Positions 26,672 through 34,583 of a stretch of 64,000 nucleotides of DNA are shown in pieces. Made by a program: the position numbers and the translations under genes. Under the pieces are notes generated by a model. It had not been told where the DNA came from. It searched no databases and saw only the letters and a list, made by a program, of their open reading frames with translations. This DNA is from an uncultured Bizionia sp. GTDB taxonomy: Bacteria > Bacteroidota > Bacteroidia > Flavobacteriales > Flavobacteriaceae. The DNA lies in contig CANMCF010000001.1 of NCBI GenBank assembly GCA_947496215.1, positions 603,641 through 667,640 of the forward strand. The letters are read 5' to 3'. Every line of letters begins with the position of its first letter. Position 1 is the first letter of the stretch.

Positions 26672-28000
26672 TTATTGTTTTTTGGTAAATAGAACTGTAG
26701 GATTATCTCCTCTTGTAAATAAAAGGCTATTCTCTTCTGTATCAAATTTCAAGATAATACCTAAAGTATCGAATCTAAATTCATTTTTTTTGGTAGCAAC
26801 CAATTCCTTTAAATTACTAGCTTCCGGGGCACCTTTCAAAATGGTTCCGTGAGCTTCAAAAACTAAATCGAAAGGTAATTCTTTACTTTCATAAACGCCC
26901 TCAAATTGCTTTACTTCTTCTTCTGTTAATTCAATTTTCTCAAAAGTTGGTATTACGATGTCTTTCCCGAAACAAACAGATACAGCATTAAGCATAATGG
27001 TCATCTTACTGTAATTTAATGCATTTGCAGTAAAGGCAACACTTGTTTCATGTTCAGGAATGTATATTAACATAGAATGAAAACCATCTATGCTTCCTTC
27101 ATGCCCATAAATAATCTGTCCTTTAATATCAGAATAAAAAATGCCACTACAATAATCATCGTTAGATGCAGTAACCATCTTCTTGAAACTTTCTAAAGAT
27201 ATTAATTCATTATTAAATAAGGCAGTCATAAACGTTGCCAGATCTTTCGAAGTAGAGACTATACCTCCTGCTCCACCTGGATTGCTCATATCTGTTTCTT
27301 GGCTTTGATTCCAAGATTCGTTAACGTATTCGTAAGATTGACATTCATTGTTATTGACATCTATTTTGTGTCCATAATAAGTATGCCTTAAATTTAACTT
27401 ATTGATAATACGCTCTTTTAAAACTTCCTCATAGCTTTTATTTTCAATGGCTTCTATTATATAGCCCAGCAATAAAAAATTAGTATTACTGTATTCGTTT
27501 TTTTCTCCTGGGTTAAATACAGCGTCATATTTTTTAATTCGGGATAACATCATTTCCTTCGTAGATGGCTCGAAAATCCATTCAGTGACATCATCTGCAT
27601 TAGTTATGTTATATAGACCACTACTATGCGTCAACAAATGATTCACCGTAATTTTCGATGCGTTTTTCACCTCAGGAAAGTAATTGGACAATTTATCACT
27701 TGGTTTTATTTTACCTTCATCCACCAATTGAAAAATCAAAACAGCCGTAAATGTCTTCGTTATTGAGCCTATTCTATATTTAGAATCTATGTTAGAAACC
27801 CTTTTATCCTCTTTGAAAATGTATTGATAACCAACGGATTTATTATAAACGGATTCTCCATCTTTTGTAATAGAAAGGCTCCCCATCATTTTTGTATGGT
27901 TGGAAAGGGTTTCCAAAAGCACATCCAGTTGTTTGTAATCTTGTGCATGTACCCCACTAAACATAAAGAATAGCAGTAATAGTGTAACTCGTTTTTTCAT
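26672..28000 (-). CDS. class C beta-lactamase-fold serine hydrolase
   Basis: A 442-residue exported enzyme (signal peptide ending VHAQ) of the serine beta-lactamase-like family. Catalytic motifs are SITK (SxxK; region RIGSITKTFTAVLIF), YSN in NEYSNTNFLLLGYI, and the HxG motif in YGHEGSIDGFHS. Such proteins include penicillin-binding D,D-peptidases, esterases and peptidases; the absence of a recognisable PBP accessory domain prevents a finer call. A C-terminal ~90-residue lipocalin-like extension follows (QFEGVYESKELPFDLVF region). First gene of a two-gene unit with the ExbB-like protein. Confidence 0.85.
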   Translation of the reverse strand: MKKRVTLLLLFFMFSGVHAQDYKQLDVLLETLSNHTKMMGSLSITKDGESVYNKSVGYQYIFKEDKRVSNIDSKYRIGSITKTFTAVLIFQLVDEGKIKPSDKLSNYFPEVKNASKITVNHLLTHSSGLYNITNADDVTEWIFEPSTKEMMLSRIKKYDAVFNPGEKNEYSNTNFLLLGYIIEAIENKSYEEVLKERIINKLNLRHTYYGHKIDVNNNECQSYEYVNESWNQSQETDMSNPGGAGGIVSTSKDLATFMTALFNNELISLESFKKMVTASNDDYCSGIFYSDIKGQIIYGHEGSIDGFHSMLIYIPEHETSVAFTANALNYSKMTIMLNAVSVCFGKDIVIPTFEKIELTEEEVKQFEGVYESKELPFDLVFEAHGTILKGAPEASNLKELVATKKNEFRFDTLGIILKFDTEENSLLFTRGDNPTVLFTKKQ

Positions 28001-28190
28001 TTATTATCGTTTTAATTAAATATTGGGACAAACATAATATTCGTTATCCCTTAAAAAATTAAAATGCGATGGTCGACCAGTTTAACTATAGAAACGACAA
28101 CTTTTTTTTAAAATTTGGTAGTTAAATAGCTTAATGAAGAATTCGAGTTGGTCTTTGAAGGCTTATATTATCTATATGTTTTAAAGGAAA

Positions 28191-28943
28191 TCATTTGAAA
28201 ATCTTATAACTACTAAAAAATGATTCTTTATATGATCTCGCCAATAAAACCTCCATATTGTTATTTAAGATAATTAGATTATCACTTGGGTGTACTTCTT
28301 TAACTTGTTCTTTATTAACCAAAAAGTTTCTATGTGTTCTTAAGAACTGGTCTTGTGGTAATTTTTTGTGAAGTTCGGTAAGTGCAGATTGTATTAAGAA
28401 TGAATTCTCTTCTGTTACTATTTTTGAATACCTCCCTTCAACTTCTATATAGTAGACATCAGATAATGGCACCTTGAAAAAGGCGTGATTCTTCTTTACA
28501 AAAAAGGAAAATTCGGTATAATTGTCTTTTTGATCTGTAAAATTGTAAAATTGCTCTTTTTCAGCCATGTATTTTTCCAGTGCCAATTCTATTGTATAAG
28601 CAATTTCGTGTTTCCTAAAGGGTTTAAGTAAAAAAGAATAAGGTTGTGTAATTTTAGCTCTTTCAAAAATTGCTCGATCCATATGCGATGTTAAAAAAAC
28701 AAAGGGTTTTGTTTTTTTAGTCTGTTCATTTACTTTTTCAGCAAAAACAATTCCATCTGGTGCTCCATTCAAAAAAACATCAATAATAACTAAATCTATA
28801 TCTTCAGCAAAATAAATACCAAGAGCGTCTTTAAGACTTGAGGCTATGGCTACAATATTAAAGTTTAAGGTTTCTAGATGCTTTTTTAATGTATTAGCTT
28901 CTGTTACTGTATCTTCAATGATTAAGATGTTAATATTTTTCAT
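28191..28943 (-). CDS. LytTR-family response regulator
   Basis: A 250-residue regulator. The receiver domain (about 1-120) has acidic pair E10/D11, the phospho-acceptor D55 in IIDVFLNG, and Lys in LLKPF. The LytTR DNA-binding domain (about 150-250) has SDVYYIEVEGRYSKI and FLRTHRNFLVNKEQV. Its ATG overlaps the TGA of the kinase gene by four bases (ATGA), so the pair is translationally coupled. LytTR regulators bind paired short repeats upstream of target genes. The divergent tail-collar gene or the serine hydrolase unit are natural candidate targets. Confidence 0.9.
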   Translation of the reverse strand: MKNINILIIEDTVTEANTLKKHLETLNFNIVAIASSLKDALGIYFAEDIDLVIIDVFLNGAPDGIVFAEKVNEQTKKTKPFVFLTSHMDRAIFERAKITQPYSFLLKPFRKHEIAYTIELALEKYMAEKEQFYNFTDQKDNYTEFSFFVKKNHAFFKVPLSDVYYIEVEGRYSKIVTEENSFLIQSALTELHKKLPQDQFLRTHRNFLVNKEQVKEVHPSDNLIILNNNMEVLLARSYKESFFSSYKIFK

Positions 28944-30745
28944 AACATAGTCGTTTTAGGAAAAATTATTTGAAATGTAGTTCCAGATTCTTTACTACTA
29001 TCGATTATCATTTTCCCATCATTCCGTTTTAAAAACGAATTACATAAACGTAAACCTAGACCTGTACTTTTTCTACCAGAAGTATCTTTAGACGCCTCTA
29101 TAAATGATGCATTTAAAGCTATTAATTGTTCTTTAGTCATGCCTACTCCCGAATCTTTTATAGTCAATACGTTTCCGGTTTCTTTTAAATAACCTTTAAC
29201 TGTAATGACACCATTATTTGGTGTAAACTTAATGGCATTATCAATTAGGTTTCTCAAAATAATTTTTAAGGAATTCATGTCGAAAAAAGCGTCTAATTCA
29301 ATTGGAATATTAATATTAAAGTTAATGTTCTTTATGTTTAATGCAGACGAATAAGTAAGTTCCATTTGCTCTATAAGGCCTAATAATTTAATGTTTTCTT
29401 TCTGAAAAAACATACGCTTACTTTGCACCATTACCCAATGCAATAAATTATCTAACAATTGAAATGTTTTATTAGTAGAGGCATCGTTTTGTGTAATTAA
29501 GGTTTTAATGTCTTCATTGTTTTTATTAGTATGTGCTGTTTCTAATTCATCACTAATAAACATTAAATTACTTACGTGGGATCGTAAATCATGAGCTAAT
29601 ACAGAAAATAATTCATCTTTTAAATTATTTAAATCATTCAAATCATTTCTTTGTTCTTGAATTAATCTTTTTTTTCGAATGTTATTTTTATAAAAAAAAG
29701 CGATAACAATTGTAATAAGAAACAAACTAATAGCAAGTGTAATAAATAAATTACGTTGCTGATTCTTAATTTTAATATCTGCTGCTTTTATTTGTTGGTC
29801 TTTCTCAAGAATAATAATTTCTTTTTGTTTTTCCTTTAATTCAAAATCTTTTTGTTTCTCGGCAAGTTCCCAAACCCGATCACCTTTGGTTATACTATCC
29901 TGTATCTTCCTATATTTTTTTAAATAGGATAATGAGGCTTTATAATGCTTTAAGTTTTCCTCTACGACAGACATATTACGGTAAGCTGTTTTTAGAGTTT
30001 CTGGGTTTTTTGCTGTTTTTGCCAATTGCAAAGCCTTTTTAAAAAGAGGGATGGCTTCTGCGTCTCGATACTGTGCGTAATATAAATTAGCGAGATCCAT
30101 GGTTGTGACTGCCAAACCTAAAGTATCCTTCAACTTTTTTTCTATTTGAATAATTTCCTTATAGATTTTTTCAGATTTGTCGTACACTTTGAGATGTAAG
30201 TAACATAAAGCTTTATTTTTTGAAATACTTTTTAGCTCTTTATTGTTTTCTAGTTTTTCAAAAGCATCTTGCGCTTTTTCTAAAGATGCTAACGCTAACT
30301 TAAATTTTTTTTGTTCCTGGTATGCAAACGCAGTATTACTAAAAATATATCCTTTGAGAATTATATTTGGTTTATTCTTTAATGCAGTTTCGAAAGCAGA
30401 TATGGCTTCAGAATATACGTTCTTATTTAAGAACAGTTTTCCTTTTAAAAAATAGAAATAAGGTTCTAAGCTTGATGAAGAACTAATTAATTTTGCAAGC
30501 AGTAATTTTTCAAAAAATATAATTCTACCAGAATCATTTTTTAATACAGCAACATGATAATTATGAAAAAAGAGATTTATAGAATCTTCAGAATCAATAT
30601 AAATCTCTTTTTTCTCAAAACTATTGTTACAAATTTCACATTGTTGTTTTACAAAATTAATAGATTCACTATTATTTTTTTTTGTTTGTGCATTAATGAA
30701 TGATACAAACAATAGCAAGAGGTTAAAAATGTAATATCGAGTCAT
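28940..30745 (-). CDS. TPR-domain sensor histidine kinase
   Basis: A 601-residue kinase with an export signal (ending INAQ), a periplasmic array of TPR repeats (about 70-290), one membrane helix near 333-352 (LFITLAISLFLITIVIAFF), and a cytosolic HisKA-HATPase core. H-box FSVLAHDLRSH has the phospho-His at 385. The N-box is LRNLIDNAIKFTP, G1 DSGVGM and G2 STGLGL. Periplasmic TPR kinases are common in Bacteroidota; the TPRs probably sense a protein. It is unusual that a HisKA-type kinase serves a LytTR regulator, which more often pairs with LytS-type kinases. Second of three genes, seven bases after the hypothetical gene. Confidence 0.9.
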   Translation of the reverse strand: MTRYYIFNLLLLFVSFINAQTKKNNSESINFVKQQCEICNNSFEKKEIYIDSEDSINLFFHNYHVAVLKNDSGRIIFFEKLLLAKLISSSSSLEPYFYFLKGKLFLNKNVYSEAISAFETALKNKPNIILKGYIFSNTAFAYQEQKKFKLALASLEKAQDAFEKLENNKELKSISKNKALCYLHLKVYDKSEKIYKEIIQIEKKLKDTLGLAVTTMDLANLYYAQYRDAEAIPLFKKALQLAKTAKNPETLKTAYRNMSVVEENLKHYKASLSYLKKYRKIQDSITKGDRVWELAEKQKDFELKEKQKEIIILEKDQQIKAADIKIKNQQRNLFITLAISLFLITIVIAFFYKNNIRKKRLIQEQRNDLNDLNNLKDELFSVLAHDLRSHVSNLMFISDELETAHTNKNNEDIKTLITQNDASTNKTFQLLDNLLHWVMVQSKRMFFQKENIKLLGLIEQMELTYSSALNIKNINFNINIPIELDAFFDMNSLKIILRNLIDNAIKFTPNNGVITVKGYLKETGNVLTIKDSGVGMTKEQLIALNASFIEASKDTSGRKSTGLGLRLCNSFLKRNDGKMIIDSSKESGTTFQIIFPKTTML

Positions 30746-30752
30746 TACAATA

Positions 30753-31274
30753 TTATGAGTCCGTAGATGTTGTTACCGTTCCTCTAGGTGTATCAGGATT
30801 AAGAAAAGACTCACTAGTATTTATACAACGCGTAATTATGGCATCGGTTTCTATAAAATAATCTTTTTCATTTATACAATAATTAAATGTAATAAGATAT
30901 GGTATTAAATCCTTATATTTTTTAGACTGGTATACTATTTCAAATCCTCTGCAGGTAACTAATTTTTTCATTAAACCAGTTTCTCTCTCTTTTTTAAGAT
31001 ACTCAATCTTAGGGTATTTTAAAAATAGTAAACTCTCTTCTTCTCCAACTATTCTTAATGGTATCGTCTTTTCTATATCAACAAGAGGTAACGTAAGATT
31101 ATTATACGAAGGCATAATAGCAATCATAGCTACACTAAAAGTGCCGTCAATGTTTTTATTAATTGTTGTTAAGGGGTTTTTTATAGGCGATATTTCTTGT
31201 TTAATTTTTAATGCCTCACACGTCACACTTGAAAATTCAATTCCTGCAATTTCATACGAATCCTTATTATTCAT
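30753..31274 (-). CDS. hypothetical protein leading a kinase operon
   Basis: A 173-residue protein with no signal peptide or membrane segment and no family I recognise. It alternates short beta-like stretches (FSVAMIAIMPSYNN, FEIVYQSKKY) with charged helices and has four cysteines. It stands first in the operon with the TPR kinase and the LytTR regulator and is divergent from the tail-collar gene, with 227 bases between. A role as accessory to the signalling pair is inferred from position only. Confidence 0.65.
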   Translation of the reverse strand: MNNKDSYEIAGIEFSSVTCEALKIKQEISPIKNPLTTINKNIDGTFSVAMIAIMPSYNNLTLPLVDIEKTIPLRIVGEEESLLFLKYPKIEYLKKERETGLMKKLVTCRGFEIVYQSKKYKDLIPYLITFNYCINEKDYFIETDAIITRCINTSESFLNPDTPRGTVTTSTDS

Positions 31275-31408
31275 TTTAGCTTTTTTGGTTAGAGAACTAA
31301 GCTAGTCAAAATGTATTACATTCAAGCTAAAAACCGTCCTGCATTATTTCTCATAGCCAAAAAAATGCATCCTATAACATGAAATCTGCTCTTTATATCA
31401 TTATTAAT

Positions 31409-31483
31409 ATTTCGAAAGACTATTCACCCTAAACTTGTAACAGAAACAAGGCGGAAACCGAAAAGCCATAGATAGAGTAGGTA
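31409..31483 (+). promoter_or_regulatory. conserved surface-gene leader element, copy C (diverged)
   Basis: A third, diverged copy of the element at 141 and 3866. It keeps TTTCGAAA (31410-31417, as in B), GGAAACCGAAAA (31453-31464, 9 of 12 identical to GGTACCTGAAAA with no gap) and AGAGTA (31474-31479). The flanking bases GGC (31450-31452) and GCC (31465-31467) pair, like GGT/ACC in A and AGC/GCT in B. TTTC to the stem is 41 bases in B and C, and TTTC to AGAGTA is 64 in all three. It ends about 20 bases before the tail-collar start codon. Confidence 0.6.
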
Positions 31484-31501
31484 ATCTTTAAATTATATAC
31501 T

Positions 31502-32023
31502 ATGATACCAATAGGATTTATTATGGCCTTTGCAGGCCTTTTAGACAGAGAAAAGCAAGAAAAATTAAAAGAAGATGGGTGGTTGTTATGTAATGGAGAG
31601 TCCGTTCTTGTAACAGACTATAATACTCTATATTTAGAAATAGGTGATCTTTATAGCGGAAAAGATGATCAAGGTTATTCTTTTAACCTACCTGATTATC
31701 GTGGTTTGTTTTTACGTGGCACAGATAATAAGAGAAATATGGATCCAGATGTAGCAAAAAGAACAGCATCAAACGGTGATATAGTAGGAGATAAAATAGG
31801 TAGCTATCAAACAGATGCTTATAAGTACCATAATCATAAAATTAAAGCTAAACATGGATCTGGTCTTAAACATAGAGAGATTAAAATAGGTCATGATAAT
31901 AATGGTCAAAATGGGTCAGATGGAACGACATATTCTTATCCAGCGACAGAAAATGGAGGAGAATCAATAGAAACACGACCAAAAAACATTAATGTAAACT
32001 ATTTTATTAGATTCAAATACTAA
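31502..32023 (+). CDS. phage tail-collar-domain protein
   Basis: A 173-residue protein of the tail-collar (microcystin-dependent protein/MdpB-like) family. It begins with IPIGFIMAFAG and has the WLLCNGESV, LPDYRGLFLRG and NVNYFIRFKY segments that define the domain. No signal peptide is seen. In Bacteroidota such proteins occur as phage-tail or surface proteins outside prophages. No capsid, terminase or tail-tube genes are nearby, so this is a stand-alone gene. It has its own terminator and is preceded by leader copy C, in common with the surface genes at 242 and 3978. Confidence 0.88.
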   Translation: MIPIGFIMAFAGLLDREKQEKLKEDGWLLCNGESVLVTDYNTLYLEIGDLYSGKDDQGYSFNLPDYRGLFLRGTDNKRNMDPDVAKRTASNGDIVGDKIGSYQTDAYKYHNHKIKAKHGSGLKHREIKIGHDNNGQNGSDGTTYSYPATENGGESIETRPKNINVNYFIRFKY

Positions 32024-32030
32024 AATTTCA

Positions 32031-32068
32031 TTAAAAAGAGTCTATCTAAAAAAATAGACTCTTTTTAA
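32031..32068 (+). terminator. intrinsic terminator after tail-collar gene
   Basis: A stem of AAAAAGAGTCTAT (32033-32045) with ATAGACTCTTTTT (32054-32066), flanked by TTA/TAA, and a T-run in the right arm. It lies 8 bases after the stop. The 216 bases from here to 32284 hold no gene and no full promoter consensus. Confidence 0.85.
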
Positions 32069-32284
32069 TACTTGTATGTCCCACTAATAGTATTTATTTC
32101 TCTTTTCTTAAATACCTCTATAAGTTATAACCTTAAGTAAAGCTTCTTTTGTATAGCAAACCTAAAAACAAACTATATAACCCTTTATATGTTTATGCTA
32201 AAACGATTACAAAACCCGTCATTCGTCTATAAAAAGGTAATCGCAATATAAAATATAGTATTATTGTAGGATTATTTGCCATAA

Positions 32285-33343
32285 ATGCTAAAAAGGAAAC
32301 TCATTTTAAAAACCATAAAACAATTACTTCTCCATATCATATTCTGGATTGGAGTACTTTTCTTTTATACTTATTTCTTCGGAGTTGGAAATAACAACTA
32401 TTTTAATACGTTTTATTTTTCTCTTTTTTTAATGCCAGTTACCATAGCTACAACTTATACCTTCATCTATAAGTTGATTCCGGCCTATTTAATGACCAAA
32501 CGCTATTTTCGCTTTGGACTATATAGCATATATGCACTTATAATATCTGCTTACGCTATTTTCATTTCCATATCATTGAGCATTCTGTACCTATCGCATT
32601 TCGAGTATGCTGAAATGGGTCCAATGGATAAGAACATAATCTTTGTAATGACAGGAGTCTATCTGGTAACAATCATTGTCAGCGCCTTTAAACTATCGAA
32701 ACTCAACTTGAAAAACACAAGTAGGACCAATACATTGGAAAAGAAGATTCTAGAAACACAATTAAAATTGAAAGAACAGGAATTGAATTACTTGAAAATG
32801 CAAATACATCCACATTTTCTGTTCAACACCCTGAATACGATGTATGGCTTCGCCATAAAAAAAGCAGATGAAACACCAGAAATGATATTGAAGCTCTCCA
32901 ATCTATTGGATCACCTTCTTTATCAGGCAGATAAACCATTTGTGAGTTTAACAGAAGAAATAAACCATTTGAAGGACTACATTGCATTGGAACAATTGCG
33001 TTTTAATGACACTTTAAAGGTTACTTTTAATTATGAAGGTGTTTCCGATACGTTGAAAATAGCCCCTATGTTGTTAATCCCATTCGTTGAAAACAGTTTT
33101 AAGCATGGAACCATAAAGAATGGGGTATTGCAAATAGACATCCATGTCATATGTGAAAAAGAAAAATTATGTTTCTCCATAAAAAACACATCTCAGAACA
33201 ACAACAATGAAAAACTAGGTATTGGATTGGAAAACATCAAAAAGCGATTGGAACTTTTGTATAAGGACAACTATATCCTTGACATCACGAGAGACAACTC
33301 ACATTTTCAAGTTAAATTAGAAATACACACAAATTCCCATTAG
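32285..33343 (+). CDS. LytS-type sensor histidine kinase
   Basis: A 352-residue membrane kinase. Four predicted membrane helices occupy about 12-135 (ILFFYTYFF, FYFSLFLMPVTIATTYTF, YSIYALIISAYAIFISISLSILYL, IFVMTGVYLVTIIVSAF). A coiled coil (150-170) leads to the His_kinase domain with QIHPHFLFNTL; His177 corresponds to the phosphorylated His of LytS/YehU kinases. The ATPase end has LLIPFVENSFKHG and GIGLENIKKRLELLY. It has no extracytoplasmic sensor domain, so the membrane part probably senses. Followed three bases later by its regulator. Confidence 0.9.
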   Translation: MLKRKLILKTIKQLLLHIIFWIGVLFFYTYFFGVGNNNYFNTFYFSLFLMPVTIATTYTFIYKLIPAYLMTKRYFRFGLYSIYALIISAYAIFISISLSILYLSHFEYAEMGPMDKNIIFVMTGVYLVTIIVSAFKLSKLNLKNTSRTNTLEKKILETQLKLKEQELNYLKMQIHPHFLFNTLNTMYGFAIKKADETPEMILKLSNLLDHLLYQADKPFVSLTEEINHLKDYIALEQLRFNDTLKVTFNYEGVSDTLKIAPMLLIPFVENSFKHGTIKNGVLQIDIHVICEKEKLCFSIKNTSQNNNNEKLGIGLENIKKRLELLYKDNYILDITRDNSHFQVKLEIHTNSH

Positions 33344-33346
33344 AAT

Positions 33347-34066
33347 ATGCCAAAGCAAATATCCTGTATTATTGTTGATGATGAAGTTATGGCCAGAGAG
33401 GTTATTGCAACGCATTTATCCAAAATAGATAGTATAGACATCGTTAGGAGTTGTAGCAATGCCATAGAAGCTTTTAATTGCATAAGCAACAATACCATAG
33501 ACTTGGTGTTTTTGGATATCAACATGCCAGAAATTTCAGGAATAGCCTTTGCCAAATCCATAAACAAGGACATTAAGATAATATTTACAACAGCATATAG
33601 GGATTATGCCGTTGAAGGTTTTGAGTTGCAAGCAGTCGATTATCTATTGAAACCCATTGCCTTCGATCGTTTGCTAAAGGCCGTCAACACCTATTTTGAA
33701 GTATACAATACTCCGACTTTCGTGGAAGAAAAGAAAATCGACATCACGGAATCCAATGACTTCATGTTTGTTCGATCAGAGAGAAGAATGCTGAAAATAG
33801 ATTTCAACAACATCATCTACATCGAAAGTTACAGTGATTACATAAAAATACACCTACCAAATGAAACCATAGTAACTCGGGAAACCATAAGTGCCATTGA
33901 AGCCAAATTGCCAAAACAAAGATTCATAAGAATTCATCGTTCGTTCATTGTCTCAATAAAAAGTATAACATCGTTCACAAACGAACACATCAACATCGGT
34001 AAAAAAGCCTTGTCCATAAGCCGAAGCTACAAAAAAGAGGTTTTGAGGCAACTGGAACTGTATTGA
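33347..34066 (+). CDS. LytTR-family response regulator
   Basis: A 239-residue AgrA/LytR-type regulator: receiver domain with D11/D12, phospho-acceptor D57 in LVFLDINMPEISG and K102 in YLLKPIAF; LytTR domain at about 140-239 with NNIIYIESYSDYIKIHL and FIRIHRSFIVSI. Forms a two-gene unit with the kinase upstream. A second LytTR regulator is encoded only 4.4 kb to the left, but its kinase is of another type. Confidence 0.92.
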   Translation: MPKQISCIIVDDEVMAREVIATHLSKIDSIDIVRSCSNAIEAFNCISNNTIDLVFLDINMPEISGIAFAKSINKDIKIIFTTAYRDYAVEGFELQAVDYLLKPIAFDRLLKAVNTYFEVYNTPTFVEEKKIDITESNDFMFVRSERRMLKIDFNNIIYIESYSDYIKIHLPNETIVTRETISAIEAKLPKQRFIRIHRSFIVSIKSITSFTNEHINIGKKALSISRSYKKEVLRQLELY

Positions 34067-34081
34067 TCAAAAAAACAAATT

Positions 34082-34405
34082 CTACTTGGGTTTCAAGGAC
34101 ATCACATATTCATAACTCTCTTGTAGGTAATCAGACAGCAACTTCACGTTATCATATAGGTGTTCTGGGACCAACACATAGTCTTTCATAACTGCTCCAT
34201 ATGATTTGTATATGGTTGCATCATATTTCTCCTTAAATGCCTTTTGTGACTCCTTGGACAACCTGATGCCTATTTCTCCAGCTTTGTTAAGCAAAGAGAA
34301 CATATAACCATTTGCAGAAGTATAGATCATTGATTTTCCCTTTCTTTCAAAACCTGAGCAAGTAGCCACCAATGCATCGTAGAATTTCAGCTTTTCTTCC
34401 CACAT
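34082..34405 (-). CDS. TfoX-N-like small protein
   Basis: A 107-residue soluble protein that resembles the TfoX N-terminal domain family: an SxxGxMFSLL-like segment (TSANGYMFSLLNKAGEIGIRL) followed by KSYGAVMKDYVLVPEHL and a helical end (YLQESYEYVMSLKPK). Full TfoX has a second, C-terminal domain; this has only the first, as in many Bacteroidota orthologues. Its molecular role is not established. It converges with the LytTR regulator, 15 bases apart. Confidence 0.7.
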   Translation of the reverse strand: MWEEKLKFYDALVATCSGFERKGKSMIYTSANGYMFSLLNKAGEIGIRLSKESQKAFKEKYDATIYKSYGAVMKDYVLVPEHLYDNVKLLSDYLQESYEYVMSLKPK

Positions 34406-34509
34406 ATTAAATGCTTTTTGATTAAGAACTAAATGTAGTGAAAACGGATTAAATTATCAACACACCTACTTCTCAACATATTGAGATTTCTAAACCAAGT
34501 AGTAAAAGC

Positions 34510-34537
34510 AAAAAAGCGAATCTCATATGAGATTCGC
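34510..34537 (-). terminator. intrinsic terminator of lpdA
   Basis: A perfect 22-base palindrome at 34516-34537 (GCGAATCTCAT and its complement) followed on the minus strand by TTTTTT. It lies 46 bases after the lpdA stop. Confidence 0.8.
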
Positions 34538-34583
34538 CTTTTATATGTTCATTATTCTATAATGGTCCTTCTTCAAGGAAATT

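Noticed and set aside
31275..31408. LytTR binding repeats upstream of the tail-collar gene
   Set aside because: Some loosely spaced AT-rich repeats can be found, but none fits the paired-site pattern well enough to report.
34510..34537. 22-base perfect palindrome as an operator
   Set aside because: It is followed by six T's on the lpdA strand just after its stop, so a terminator explains it.
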